This document shows positions 49,511 to 58,719 of a stretch of DNA of 64,000 nucleotides, piece after piece. The stretch is from Flavobacterium sp. Root935 (GTDB taxonomy: Bacteria > Bacteroidota > Bacteroidia > Flavobacteriales > Flavobacteriaceae): assembly GCF_001429295.1 (NCBI RefSeq), contig NZ_LMJL01000008.1, positions 1,263,109-1,327,108 on the forward strand. Direction: 5' to 3'. Each line of letters opens with the position of its first letter. Position 1 is the first letter of the stretch. The notes beneath the pieces are model-generated. The model did not search any database, was not told where the DNA came from, and was given only the letters and a program-made list of their open reading frames with translations. A program made the position numbers and the translations under genes.

Positions 49511-50875
49511 ATGGCCACTAACCTATTCGACGATTTTAATCCGATTTCATCCAAACAATGGAAACAAAAAATTCAGTTTGAATTAGATGGAGCCGATTAT
49601 AATCAAACTGTTATTTGGAATTCTCCAGAAGATATTCAGGTAAAACCTTTTTATCACAGCGATGAATTCACCAAAGCAGCAAATGTAAATACACAAGCCT
49701 CTGATTTTAAAATCTGCCAGAATATCTTTGTTTATGATGTCGATAAATCTATCGAACGAGCTTTGAACACTTTAGAAAGAGGTGCCGAAAGTCTTCGTTT
49801 TACTATAGAAAATGACAAAATTGATGTTCAAAAATTACTAGAGAATCTTCCTTTAGAAAACAAAATCGTTTACTTTAATTTCAATTTTATCTCAATCGAT
49901 TTCGTTAAAAAATTAGATACAATTTCAATCCAAAAAAAGGCTTATTTTTATTGCAATTTTGATCCTATTGGACAATTAGCACGCGACGGAAATTGGTTTA
50001 CAACTTCAGAGAAAAATAATTTTGAAACTTTAGATTTACTATTTAAAAATACAACCAACTTAAATCTCTTAAGCGTAGATCTAGGTTTATATCAAAATTC
50101 GGGTGCAAATATTACCCAGCAGATTGCATACAGTCTAGCGCATGCTAACGAATACCTGAATCGTTTTTCTGAATTAACGAAACCAATTGTTTTTCAAATC
50201 TCTGTTGGAACCAATTATTTCTTCGAAATTGCAAAACTTCGCGCACTTAGAATGCTTTTCGATTTAATAGCAAAAGAATACAATTCTAAAATAAAATGCC
50301 ATTTTTTGGTAACGCCGACAAAACGAAATAAAACGATTTACGATTATAATGTTAACATGCTTCGTACAACAACAGAATGCATGTCGGCAATTTTAGGAGG
50401 TGCAGATGCAATTGCTAATTTGCCATACGATGCCTTGTATCATAAAGACAATGAATTTGGAGACCGCATCGCCAGAAACCAGCTTTTGATTTTAAAACAC
50501 GAAAGCTATTTTGACAAAGTAAATAATCCAGCTGATGGAAGTTATTATATCGAAAGTTTAACAATGCAGATCGCCGAAAAAGCTTTAGCCTTGTTTAAAG
50601 ATATTGAAGCTAATGGAGGTTTCTTGAAGCTTTTAAATGATGGAACAATCAAAAAGAAAATTCAGGAAAGTGCCAATAAAGAACAGGAATTATTTGATTC
50701 TAAAAAGGAAATTCTTTTAGGAACAAATAAATATCCGAACAAAGAAGACAGAATGAAGCATGATTTAGAACTGTTTCCTTTTGTCAAAATCAAACCCAGA
50801 AAAACATTAATTACGCCCATAATCGAAAAAAGACTTTCAGAAAAAATGGAACAGGAACGATTAGAACAAGAATAA
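49511..50875 (+). CDS. mutA: Methylmalonyl-CoA mutase small (beta) subunit
   Basis: 454 residues. It forms a heterodimer with MutB and has a TIM-barrel-like acyl-CoA region without a complete active site. Recognisable are NYFFEIAKLRALRMLFDLI, RTTTECMSAILGGADAIANLPYD and NPADGSYYIESLTMQIAEKA, which match parts of the large subunit. It is shorter than the classic beta subunit (about 620 residues in Propionibacterium) because the cobalamin-domain remnant is missing. It is followed by a small membrane ORF and mutB. Confidence 0.93.
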   Translation: MATNLFDDFNPISSKQWKQKIQFELDGADYNQTVIWNSPEDIQVKPFYHSDEFTKAANVNTQASDFKICQNIFVYDVDKSIERALNTLERGAESLRFTIENDKIDVQKLLENLPLENKIVYFNFNFISIDFVKKLDTISIQKKAYFYCNFDPIGQLARDGNWFTTSEKNNFETLDLLFKNTTNLNLLSVDLGLYQNSGANITQQIAYSLAHANEYLNRFSELTKPIVFQISVGTNYFFEIAKLRALRMLFDLIAKEYNSKIKCHFLVTPTKRNKTIYDYNVNMLRTTTECMSAILGGADAIANLPYDALYHKDNEFGDRIARNQLLILKHESYFDKVNNPADGSYYIESLTMQIAEKALALFKDIEANGGFLKLLNDGTIKKKIQESANKEQELFDSKKEILLGTNKYPNKEDRMKHDLELFPFVKIKPRKTLITPIIEKRLSEKMEQERLEQE

Positions 50876-50876
50876 G

Positions 50877-51083
50877 ATGGGAATTTATTTTGTTATCTTT
50901 TGGATATTATCATTAATTATGATAGTTACTTGTTTAATCTATTTGACAATCGGAATCACATATAAAAACTATAAAAAGATTTTCATAGCAATTACAACCA
51001 TGTTATTAGCTATACTTTTTTATTATTTACCATATTACATGATAATGAATAATATGATTAATGCTCTTAAAAATCTTCAGTAG
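50877..51083 (+). CDS. Small membrane protein between mutA and mutB
   Basis: 68 residues, two strong transmembrane helices (about 3-26 and 34-56), with a lysine-containing loop ITYKNYKK between them. The ATG lies 1 bp after the mutA stop and the gene ends 14 bp before the mutB start. I do not recognise the family. The tight placement suggests translation together with mutA, but any link to the mutase is only inferred. Confidence 0.6.
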   Translation: MGIYFVIFWILSLIMIVTCLIYLTIGITYKNYKKIFIAITTMLLAILFYYLPYYMIMNNMINALKNLQ

Positions 51084-51097
51084 TCATTCAATATAAA

Positions 51098-53236
51098 ATG
51101 AGAAAAGACCTTAAACATATAAAGCTGGAAGTTAAAAGTGAAGAGTTAAGCGAACCAACGCAAAACCCAGAAGACTTAGAACAATACTTCACAACTGCAG
51201 AGGGAATTGAGATTAAAAAAACTTATTCTGAAAAGGATATAGAAGATTTAGAATTTCTTGATTTCGGAGCTGGTTTTGCACCTAATTTACGCGGTCCATA
51301 TGCAACAATGTATGTACGACGCCCGTGGACGATACGTCAATATGCTGGATTTTCTACTGCGGAAGAAAGCAACGCTTTTTACAGAAAGAATTTAGCTGCG
51401 GGTCAAAAAGGACTTTCAATAGCTTTTGATTTACCTACACACCGCGGGTACGATTCTGACCATGAAAGAGTTGTGGGTGACGTTGGAAAAGCCGGCGTTG
51501 CAATAGATTCTGTCGAAGATATGAAAGTGCTTTTTGACCAGATTCCACTTGATGAAATGTCGGTATCAATGACGATGAATGGAGCTGTTTTACCTATTAT
51601 GGCCTTTTATATTGTCGCTGCCGAAGAACAAGGTGTTACCCCAGAAAAATTAGCAGGTACTATCCAAAATGATATTTTGAAAGAGTTTATGGTACGAAAC
51701 ACCTACATCTATCCTCCTGCTCCTTCGATGAAAATAATTGCTGATATTTTTGAATTTACTAGCAAAAAAATGCCAAAATTCAATTCTATCTCGATTTCTG
51801 GTTATCACATGCAGGAAGCTGGAGCCACTGCCGATATTGAATTGGCTTATACTTTAGCAGATGGTTTAGAATACATTCGAACAGGATTATCAACAGGAAT
51901 GACAATTGATGAATTTGCTCCGAGGCTATCTTTCTTTTGGGCAATCGGGATGAATCATTTTATGGAAATTGCCAAAATGAGGGCTGGACGTATGATCTGG
52001 GCAAAATTACTACAGCAGTTTAATCCGAAAAGTGATAAATCTTTGGCTTTGCGAACACACTGTCAAACTAGCGGCTGGAGTTTAACAGAACAAGATCCGT
52101 TTAATAATGTTGCTAGAACTTGTATTGAAGCTGCTGCAGCAGTTTTTGGAGGCACACAATCGCTTCATACGAATGCTTTAGATGAGGCAATTGCGCTTCC
52201 AACAGATTTCTCCGCAAGAATTGCTCGTAACACTCAAATTTTTCTTCAGGAGGAAACTAAGATTACTAAAACAGTTGATCCGTGGGCTGGAAGTTATTAT
52301 GTGGAAAGTTTAACTAATGACATCACAGAAAAAACTTGGAAATTAATTGAAGAAGTTGAGGAATTAGGCGGCATGACTAAGGCAATTGAAGCTGGAATCC
52401 CAAAACTTAGAATCGAAGAAGCTGCCGCGAGAAAACAAGCGCGTATCGACAGCGGACAGGATATTATTGTCGGCGTTAACAAATATCGATTGGAAAAAGA
52501 AGATCCATTAGATATTTTGGATGTTGATAATCAATTGGTTCGCAAACAGCAGATCGAACGTTTAGAAGAAATAAAAAGAACAAGGAATACAGAAAAAGTA
52601 AATAATTCACTAGAAAAACTAATCCTTTGTGCACAAACAGGACAAGGAAACTTATTAGAAAATGCAATTGAAGCCGCCAGAAACAGAGCAACACTAGGCG
52701 AAATTAGTAATGCATTGGAAACTGTTTTTGGTCGTTTTAAAGCACAAATCAAATCTTTTAGCGGTGTGTATAGTGCAGCAATAAAAAATGACGAAAATTT
52801 TGAGCGGGCAAAACAACTAGCTGATGTTTTTGCTAAACAAGAAGGTAGACGCCCAAGAATTATGATTGCTAAAATGGGGCAAGACGGTCATGACAGAGGT
52901 GCAAAAGTAGTGGCCACTGGTTATGCCGATGTTGGTTTTGACGTTGATATTGGTCCGTTATTTCAAACTCCAGCTGAAGCAGCGAAACAAGCTGTAGAAA
53001 ATGATGTGCATATTTTAGGAGTTTCTTCACTTGCAGCCGGTCATAAAACATTGGTCCCGCAGGTTATAGAAGAATTAAAAAAACATGGCCGTGATGATAT
53101 TATGGTAATTGTAGGCGGTGTTATTCCGTCTCAGGACTATCAATTTTTGTTTGATGCCGGAGCTGCTGCCGTGTTTGGTCCAGGAACTAAAATCAGTGAA
53201 GCTGCTATTAAAATCTTGGAGGCCTTGATTGAGTAA
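51098..53236 (+). CDS. mutB: Methylmalonyl-CoA mutase large (catalytic) subunit
   Basis: 712 residues. Converts succinyl-CoA and (R)-methylmalonyl-CoA into each other with adenosylcobalamin. The N-terminal TIM barrel (about 40-550) contains [42 protein letters not shown] and [10 protein letters not shown]. The cobalamin-binding domain at the C terminus has [13 protein letters not shown] (DxHxxG, with the cobalt-ligating H) and SSLAAGHK. Loading is helped by MeaB (6146-7243). Operates in propionate or branched-chain amino acid breakdown, or in the reverse direction. Confidence 0.97.
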   Translation: MRKDLKHIKLEVKSEELSEPTQNPEDLEQYFTTAEGIEIKKTYSEKDIEDLEFLDFGAGFAPNLRGPYATMYVRRPWTIRQYAGFSTAEESNAFYRKNLAAGQKGLSIAFDLPTHRGYDSDHERVVGDVGKAGVAIDSVEDMKVLFDQIPLDEMSVSMTMNGAVLPIMAFYIVAAEEQGVTPEKLAGTIQNDILKEFMVRNTYIYPPAPSMKIIADIFEFTSKKMPKFNSISISGYHMQEAGATADIELAYTLADGLEYIRTGLSTGMTIDEFAPRLSFFWAIGMNHFMEIAKMRAGRMIWAKLLQQFNPKSDKSLALRTHCQTSGWSLTEQDPFNNVARTCIEAAAAVFGGTQSLHTNALDEAIALPTDFSARIARNTQIFLQEETKITKTVDPWAGSYYVESLTNDITEKTWKLIEEVEELGGMTKAIEAGIPKLRIEEAAARKQARIDSGQDIIVGVNKYRLEKEDPLDILDVDNQLVRKQQIERLEEIKRTRNTEKVNNSLEKLILCAQTGQGNLLENAIEAARNRATLGEISNALETVFGRFKAQIKSFSGVYSAAIKNDENFERAKQLADVFAKQEGRRPRIMIAKMGQDGHDRGAKVVATGYADVGFDVDIGPLFQTPAEAAKQAVENDVHILGVSSLAAGHKTLVPQVIEELKKHGRDDIMVIVGGVIPSQDYQFLFDAGAAAVFGPGTKISEAAIKILEALIE

Positions 53237-53239
53237 GTT

Positions 53240-53271
53240 TTTTAGTCTCAGTCTCGGTTTTCAGTTATTAG
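53240..53271. repeat. Family B half repeat after mutB
   Basis: TTTTTTAGTCTCAGTCTCGG and TTTTCAGTTATTAG carry one arm of family B. I see no returning arm before the terminator at 53342. Confidence 0.5.
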
Positions 53272-53341
53272 GGGATGTTGATGAAAAAATTCTTAAGGTT
53301 TTATAGTATTACTTAAGGCTGATTGAAGAGATAAAAATAGA

Positions 53342-53379
53342 AAAAGAGGTTGTTTCAAAATTATGAAACAACCTCTTTT
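53342..53379. terminator. Two-way terminator between mutB and the lysozyme-like gene
   Basis: AAAAGAGGTTGTTTCA pairs perfectly with TGAAACAACCTCTTTT around a 6-nt loop. It lies just before the stop of the minus-strand gene and can serve both strands. Confidence 0.85.
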
Positions 53380-53382
53380 AAT

Positions 53383-54021
53383 TTAGTCGTTTACTGTTGC
53401 GTTACTATCTGCTTCTATAAAAGAAAGATCGTAACCTGCAAAATCTCTCATATAACTTTTCAAAGAAGTTCCAAAAGCATCTCTAAAATGTCTGCTTCCT
53501 TTGTTTTTGAAAAAATTCTTTACGGAACCTGCACCGCCTAAATGCGCTGCAGCTAAAATTCCAGATTCGGTAATTTCAATACCGCTGATGATTTTGCCTT
53601 CATACTTTTCGATTTCATTGCGTAAAATCCATTTGTTTTTGGCCAATAAAGCCATGAAAGCTTTTTCTTGTAGGGCAGGATCTTTTAAAAAGGCTTTATT
53701 ATCATTAATTCCGATTGCTCTTAAAGCTTTAGAACCAAATTGATATTTACCCATGTAGCCAAGAGAATTTACTAATCTGTATTTCCCTTGAGATTCTTTA
53801 AAAGCAACTGCTTCTTTAAAACCTATTAGATGATTTCCTGTATATGGGACGTTGGTGTTTGGATAATCATCCTTTTCTTTAGATGGAAAAATATATTCTG
53901 ATCCATCTGTTTTTTCAATTGAAAACCAAGGTTTGGTTTCGTGGTTAGAGGGAATAAATCCCAAACTTAAAAATGTAATAATAACGACTAAACTCGCATA
54001 AAAATACCATTTCTTTATCAT
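53383..54021 (-). CDS. Lysozyme-fold (transglycosylase-like) exported protein
   Basis: 212 residues. An N-terminal signal anchor (about 5-24) is followed by a region resembling SLT-type lysozyme folds: EAVAFKESQGKYRLVNSLGYMGKYQFG, in which the E of KESQGKY would be the catalytic acid. AFLKDPALQEKAFMALLAKNKW and GILAAAHLGGAGSVKNFF are the later helices. It probably cuts peptidoglycan in the periplasm. The mltG gene with a related role lies 480 bp away on the same strand. Confidence 0.75.
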   Translation of the reverse strand: MIKKWYFYASLVVIITFLSLGFIPSNHETKPWFSIEKTDGSEYIFPSKEKDDYPNTNVPYTGNHLIGFKEAVAFKESQGKYRLVNSLGYMGKYQFGSKALRAIGINDNKAFLKDPALQEKAFMALLAKNKWILRNEIEKYEGKIISGIEITESGILAAAHLGGAGSVKNFFKNKGSRHFRDAFGTSLKSYMRDFAGYDLSFIEADSNATVND

Positions 54022-54454
54022 AAATTGTTTTTCTTCAAGACGCTGTCACCCTCTTGAAATTTCTACGGTGCAAAGATAAGGCATTTTAAAAATATGCTAT
54101 AAATCAACGTTTTAACATTTTTATCAAAAAACTCAAAATTGCTTTCGTCCCAGTTATAATAATGGATTCCAAAAGTTTTATCGAGTGATTTTTTACCTTC
54201 AAAAATTGAATTTTAGGCTCAAAAAAAATCAAATTTTATATTAATTTTAAGTAAAAAAGGCTAAAAAGAAAGAAATAGATTACAATTATTTACTCGTTTT
54301 GATCCAAATTTTGAAAACTACTTTTTGAATTTTATAAAATTTCCCATTAAAAAATGTTTATTTTTTTATGAAGCTGAACAAAAAAATACTCAAAATAATA
54401 ATTTGATATTTTTAAGATCGAAATCACTTTTCAACTAAAAATTAGAAACAAAAA
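54022..54454. other. AT-rich gap without a gene
   Basis: About 430 bp upstream of the lysozyme-like gene. It is A/T-rich with stop codons in all frames. I see no RNA gene, promoter box or repeat beyond the downstream terminator. Confidence 0.6.
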
Positions 54455-54479
54455 AACCGAAGTAAAATTACTTCGGTTT
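54455..54479 (-). terminator. Terminator of mltG
   Basis: AACCGAAGTAA pairs with TTACTTCGGTT with a tiny loop. On the minus strand it is followed by a T run, 22 bp after the stop of mltG. Confidence 0.85.
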
Positions 54480-54500
54480 GGAATAATTTAAAAAAGTAAA

Positions 54501-55541
54501 TTATCTTGTTACGCCCTGACTAGCGATCCAGTCAGAATATTTCTTTGCGTTTACATTATGTTCTGCCAATGTTGCCGCAAATTCATGATATCCGAAACGT
54601 TCTACACTTGCACAGAAATAAATATAGTCGTTTTTCTCTGGATTTAAAACTGCTTCTAACGCTGTAATATCAGGCATAGCGATTGGTCCTGGAGGAAGTC
54701 CTTTATTCACATATGTATTATATGGTGATCTCATAATCAAATCGTTATAAAAAACTCTTTTAATAACTTGATCAAAATTATTGTCTCTTAATTTCAATGC
54801 ATAAATAACAGTTGGATCTGCCTGTAATGGCATTTCTAAACGAAGACGATTTAAATAAACACCAGCAATACGCGGTCTTTCATCTTTTTTAACTGACTCT
54901 TTATGAACAATAGATGCCAAAATCGTAGCTTGAACAGGAGTTAATCCTTGCGCTTTTGCTTTAGCAATTCTATCACCTGTCCAGAAATTATTATACTCCT
55001 TAATCATTTTATCACGAAACTTCTCTGCCGAAGTATTCCAATAGATTTCATATGTGTTTGGAATAAACATAGCAAAAACATTATCTTCATTAAAACCATT
55101 TGCTGCTAAGAAAGTAGAATCTTTTATAGCTTTCATTAATGATAAACTATCTGCTTCTATTTCTGAACCAATTCTTCCGGCAAAATTCTCTAGACGTTCT
55201 TGATTATTAAAAACCAATTTCACTGGAATATTAGAACGCATTGCTCGTACTAGATCAATATTGTTCATGTCTTTCTTTAAAAGAAAACGTCCAGATTTTA
55301 CATTTTCCGGATAATCTCTCTTTTCGGCAACCATTTCAAAATTGTCGAAATTTTTGATGTAAGGCGATAATATCTTTTTTACATCGGCATAAGTTGCATC
55401 TGTAGGCACATACACGTACAATTCTTTTTCTTCAAACTTAGTATTAGAACTAAAAATTTTACTGATTAAAATAAAACCATAAATCATTAAGACTGAAATT
55501 ACGGCTACGGCACTTATTGTGATAATTTTTTTTAGAGTCAA
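54501..55541 (-). CDS. mltG: Endolytic transglycosylase MltG
   Basis: 346 residues. One transmembrane helix near the N terminus (about 9-29), then a LysM-like/YceG N-terminal part (LYVYVPTDATYADVKKILS) and the catalytic domain. LASIVHKESVKKDERPRIAGVYLNRLRLEMPLQADPTVIYAL contains the catalytic glutamate (VHKES). The C-terminal GPIAMPDITALEAVLNPEKNDYIYF block is typical. It ends nascent glycan strands at the inner membrane. It lies 10 bp after the GNAT gene, in the dapF-GNAT-mltG operon. Confidence 0.95.
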   Translation of the reverse strand: MTLKKIITISAVAVISVLMIYGFILISKIFSSNTKFEEKELYVYVPTDATYADVKKILSPYIKNFDNFEMVAEKRDYPENVKSGRFLLKKDMNNIDLVRAMRSNIPVKLVFNNQERLENFAGRIGSEIEADSLSLMKAIKDSTFLAANGFNEDNVFAMFIPNTYEIYWNTSAEKFRDKMIKEYNNFWTGDRIAKAKAQGLTPVQATILASIVHKESVKKDERPRIAGVYLNRLRLEMPLQADPTVIYALKLRDNNFDQVIKRVFYNDLIMRSPYNTYVNKGLPPGPIAMPDITALEAVLNPEKNDYIYFCASVERFGYHEFAATLAEHNVNAKKYSDWIASQGVTR

Positions 55542-55551
55542 AGCTTAAAAT

Positions 55552-56085
55552 TTAAATTTGTTTATTAATTAATTGAAAAATTGCTTCATCTTGGTAGTGG
55601 TTATGATACAAGATCCAATCTTTCTTTATTCCGATTTTCTTAAAACCAAATTTAGTAAAAAGTGCAAGACTAGCTACATTTTGTACACCAATATTTGCAT
55701 ACAATTGATGGAGGTTTAAATTATAAAAAGAATATTTTATTAAAAGTTCTAGAGCCTCAGAACCAATATTTTTTCCTTGATTTTCTTCTTTCTGAATAAC
55801 AATCCCAATTCCTGCCCTATTATTTCTAGGATCAAAATCAAATAAATCAATTAATCCAACAGCAGGAAAATCTTCATCCTGACAGATTGCCAAACGAAGT
55901 TGTTTTGCTTCATAAATATCTTGATGGGCATTTTCTAAATATTGTTTAATCAAAAAACGGCTGTAAGGAGTTTGCGTATTGCTAACTTCCCAGATATTCT
56001 CATCATTTTCTATCGAATAAATGAACTCTAAATCTTGAGGCTCAAGTGCACGCAGATAAATAGAATCTCCTTTTAATGTTATCAT
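55552..56085 (-). CDS. GNAT N-acetyltransferase, SpeG/RimJ-like
   Basis: 177 residues. LKGDSIYLRALEPQDLEFIYSIENDENIWEVSN opens the chain as in spermidine N-acetyltransferase and RimJ-like enzymes. The acetyl-CoA loop is IGIVIQKEENQGKNIGSEALELL, followed by LYANIGVQNVASLALFTKFGFKKIG. The acceptor is unknown. Encoded between dapF and mltG; the genes share a direction and short gaps. Confidence 0.88.
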   Translation of the reverse strand: MITLKGDSIYLRALEPQDLEFIYSIENDENIWEVSNTQTPYSRFLIKQYLENAHQDIYEAKQLRLAICQDEDFPAVGLIDLFDFDPRNNRAGIGIVIQKEENQGKNIGSEALELLIKYSFYNLNLHQLYANIGVQNVASLALFTKFGFKKIGIKKDWILYHNHYQDEAIFQLINKQI

Positions 56086-56090
56086 TTACA

Positions 56091-56166
56091 ATTTTAGATT
56101 TTAAATTTTAGATTGCAGATTTTAGAATGTCAATTGGAATTTGGAACTTAAAATGTTGGAATTTAA
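56091..56166. repeat. Family C mirrored repeat between dapF and the GNAT gene
   Basis: ATTTTAGATTTTAAATTTTA and GATTGCAGATTTTA on the left, then CAATTGGAATTTGGAACTTA and TGTTGGAATTTA on the right. The pairing is weaker than in the copy at 23347 but uses the same TTGGAATTT word. Confidence 0.55.
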
Positions 56167-56168
56167 CA

Positions 56169-56951
56169 TTAGATCTCAATTGTTCCTTTAAAAACAAATT
56201 TTGCAGGTCCAGTTAAGAAAACATTTGTGTAACCATCATTTTCTTTATCAAAAGAAACCACAAGTTTTCCACCTTCAACATTTAAATTAATTGAGGTTTT
56301 ATCTGTTTCGCCAATTGCATTCATCGCTATTGCAACTGCAGTTGCTCCCGTTCCACATGCCAATGTTTCGTCTTCAACACCTCTTTCATACGTTCTCAAA
56401 GAAAAAGTATCATTATCAACTTTTTTTACAAAATTGATGTTGCTGCCTTTTTCTCCATATAATTCTCCATAACGAATTGCTGCGCCATTTTCTTTTACAT
56501 TATAGTGTTCCAAATCATCTACAATTTGAACATGATGTGGCGATCCAGTATTTAAGAACGTATAAGAATCTTTTTTCTGTATTTCGTTGACGTCAATCAT
56601 CTGCAAGGAAACAATAGAATCATCATTAACAGAAGCATGGTGTAATCCGTCAGTGGCAATAAAAGTTGTTTTGTCATCAATTACTCCCAACTGATTGGCA
56701 AAAGCAACGAGACAACGCCCACCATTGCCGCACATGGAGCTTTGATTTCCATCGGAGTTATAATAAACCATTCTAAAATCGGTTTCAGAGTCATTTTCAA
56801 GCAGAATCAATCCATCAGCTCCAATCCCGAAACGTCTGTCGCACAAGCGTTCAATAAGTTTAACATCTTCTTTTGGAAAGAAATTTGAACGATTATCAAT
56901 CATTACAAAATCGTTCCCGGTTCCTTGATATTTATAAAATTCTATTTGCAT
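56169..56951 (-). CDS. dapF: Diaminopimelate epimerase
   Basis: 260 residues. Converts L,L- to meso-diaminopimelate for lysine and peptidoglycan. The two catalytic cysteines lie in NQSSMCGNGGRC and DETLACGTGATA. It opens with EFYKYQGTGNDFVMIDNR, standard for DapF. First gene of the operon dapF-GNAT-mltG, a peptidoglycan theme. Confidence 0.97.
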   Translation of the reverse strand: MQIEFYKYQGTGNDFVMIDNRSNFFPKEDVKLIERLCDRRFGIGADGLILLENDSETDFRMVYYNSDGNQSSMCGNGGRCLVAFANQLGVIDDKTTFIATDGLHHASVNDDSIVSLQMIDVNEIQKKDSYTFLNTGSPHHVQIVDDLEHYNVKENGAAIRYGELYGEKGSNINFVKKVDNDTFSLRTYERGVEDETLACGTGATAVAIAMNAIGETDKTSINLNVEGGKLVVSFDKENDGYTNVFLTGPAKFVFKGTIEI

Positions 56952-56970
56952 TTTTTAGTCATTAGAAATA

Positions 56971-56978
56971 CAAAAGTA
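56971..56978 (-). promoter_or_regulatory. Promoter -7 box of dapF
   Basis: TACTTTTG on the minus strand matches TAnnTTTG exactly, 19 bp before the ATG. Confidence 0.45.
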
Positions 56979-57110
56979 CAAACTATTAATTAATGAAATG
57001 TTAATCATTGTTAAAGAGAGTTAAACCGTTTTTACAAATAATTTTTTGAAGTAATTTTACGTTAAATAACATGAACATAAATTCTAATAACTTTAATTAC
57101 AAATTCTAAT

Positions 57111-58511
57111 ATGAAAAGATTTTCAGCCTTATTTTTAGTGTCATTATTAAGTGGTGCTATTACTCTTGGTGCTTACAAGTTATTATTTGAAAGCAACAAT
57201 TCTTTTTTTGGAAAAGGAAATTCTGTTGTTACTCTTGCCCCCAATTCATTTGGAAAAAATGTTGGTTTAGCAGCTGAAACAGTAGATTTTACCGAAGCCG
57301 CAGACAAAACTATCCATACCGTTGTTCACGTAAAAAATGTTTCTAGAAGAACCGTTAGTAATCCGATGCTTGAATTTTTCTATGGTTACGGAGGACAGCA
57401 GCAACAAGAACAAGTTGGTACTGGTTCTGGTGTAATTATTTCCGAAGATGGATACATTGTAACCAACAATCACGTTATTAAAGATGCTACGGAAATCGAA
57501 ATTACTTTAAACAATAAAAAATCATATAAAGCGAAGTTAATCGGTACAGATTCAAAAATGGATATAGCACTTTTGAAAATCAATGCCGATGAAAAACTTC
57601 CTTACACCGCTTTCGCAAATTCAGACAGCGTAAAAGTTGGAGAATGGGTATTGGCAGTTGGAAATCCGTATAACTTAACTTCTACAGTAACTGCTGGTAT
57701 TGTTTCGGCGAAAGCCAGAAATTTAGATCAAAGCGGCATTCAATCATTTATCCAGACAGACGCAGCAGTTAACCCAGGAAATAGCGGTGGAGCGTTAGTT
57801 AATGCGAGAGGCGAACTAATTGGAATTAATACCATGATTTCCTCAATGACTGGTTCTTATGTAGGATATTCTTTTGCTGTACCTTCTAATATCGCTCGAA
57901 AAATAATCGAGGATATTATGGAATATGGAAATGTGCAAAGAGGAATTTTAGGAGTTGAAGGTGGTGAACTAAATAGTACCGCATCTAAAGAATTAGGTAT
58001 TACAGAAACTCAAGGATTCTACATTAATAGAGTAACCAAAAATTCTGGCGCAGAAAAAGCAGGCTTAGGCAAAGGTGATATTATTGTAAAGCTAGATGAT
58101 CAAAATATTTCTACATATGCAGATTTATCAGGTTACATTAATACCAAACGCCCAAATGATGTAGTAAAAGTAACGTATATTAAAGATGGAAAAACTAAAA
58201 CTGTTCCAGTAACTTTAAGTAAAAATGAATTTTACAGCGCCGAGTTTAAAGGAATTGAATTAGAAAATATCGATGCTGCAGACAAGAAAAAATTCAGAAT
58301 TGATTATGGTGTTAAGATTAAAAATATTACAAATGAGAATTTAATGCAGTATCAAAATGAACTACAAGGTAATATCATTTTAAGTATTGATAATGTTAAA
58401 GCAACAAATGTTGAAACAGTTTCGAAACTCTTAAGTAAAAAAGACGAAGGCCAAAGTGTTCGAATTGAAATGATCAACAGAAACGGAGAAATTTTTAGAA
58501 TTATAATTTAA
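57111..58511 (+). CDS. HtrA/DegP-like periplasmic serine protease
   Basis: 466 residues. An N-terminal signal or anchor segment (about 4-24) precedes a trypsin-like domain with catalytic H121 (TNNHVI), D151 (MDIALL) and S225 (GNSGG). PDZ 1 spans about 275-370 (GILGVEGGELN, GFYINRVTKNSGAEKAGLGKGDIIVKLD). A second, shorter PDZ-like part runs from about 395 to the end. It degrades or refolds damaged envelope proteins. Gap upstream 160 bp; no sigma-E-type promoter visible. Confidence 0.95.
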   Translation: MKRFSALFLVSLLSGAITLGAYKLLFESNNSFFGKGNSVVTLAPNSFGKNVGLAAETVDFTEAADKTIHTVVHVKNVSRRTVSNPMLEFFYGYGGQQQQEQVGTGSGVIISEDGYIVTNNHVIKDATEIEITLNNKKSYKAKLIGTDSKMDIALLKINADEKLPYTAFANSDSVKVGEWVLAVGNPYNLTSTVTAGIVSAKARNLDQSGIQSFIQTDAAVNPGNSGGALVNARGELIGINTMISSMTGSYVGYSFAVPSNIARKIIEDIMEYGNVQRGILGVEGGELNSTASKELGITETQGFYINRVTKNSGAEKAGLGKGDIIVKLDDQNISTYADLSGYINTKRPNDVVKVTYIKDGKTKTVPVTLSKNEFYSAEFKGIELENIDAADKKKFRIDYGVKIKNITNENLMQYQNELQGNIILSIDNVKATNVETVSKLLSKKDEGQSVRIEMINRNGEIFRIII

Positions 58512-58576
58512 GTCACAGTACTCAGTCCCAGTTTACAGTTTTTACAACTGAACACTGTGACTGAGACTGAAAACTA
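58511..58576. repeat. Family B mirrored repeat after the HtrA gene
   Basis: AGTCACAGTACTCAGTCCCA and GTTTACAGTTTTTACAACTG on the left face AACACTGTGACTGAGACTGA on the right. It sits just before a conventional terminator. Confidence 0.75.
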
Positions 58577-58614
58577 AAAAAGCCATCTTAGGAAATTTAA
58601 GATGGCTTTTTTAT
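58577..58614 (+). terminator. Terminator of the HtrA gene
   Basis: AAAAAGCCATCTTA pairs with TAAGATGGCTTTTT, followed by a T-rich tract. Confidence 0.85.
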
Positions 58615-58661
58615 TTTTTAAAATAAATGCTAAAATAGTTTACGAAATCGATTGAAATAGA

Positions 58662-58669
58662 TACTTTTG
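58662..58669 (+). promoter_or_regulatory. Promoter -7 box of the GAPDH gene
   Basis: TACTTTTG matches TAnnTTTG exactly. The leader of about 50 nt before the ATG at 58720 contains no clear hairpin. Confidence 0.4.
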
Positions 58670-58719
58670 CGCCAAATTATAAAATAAGTGAGCGTTTTAT
58701 TATTTCAATTTAATCTATT

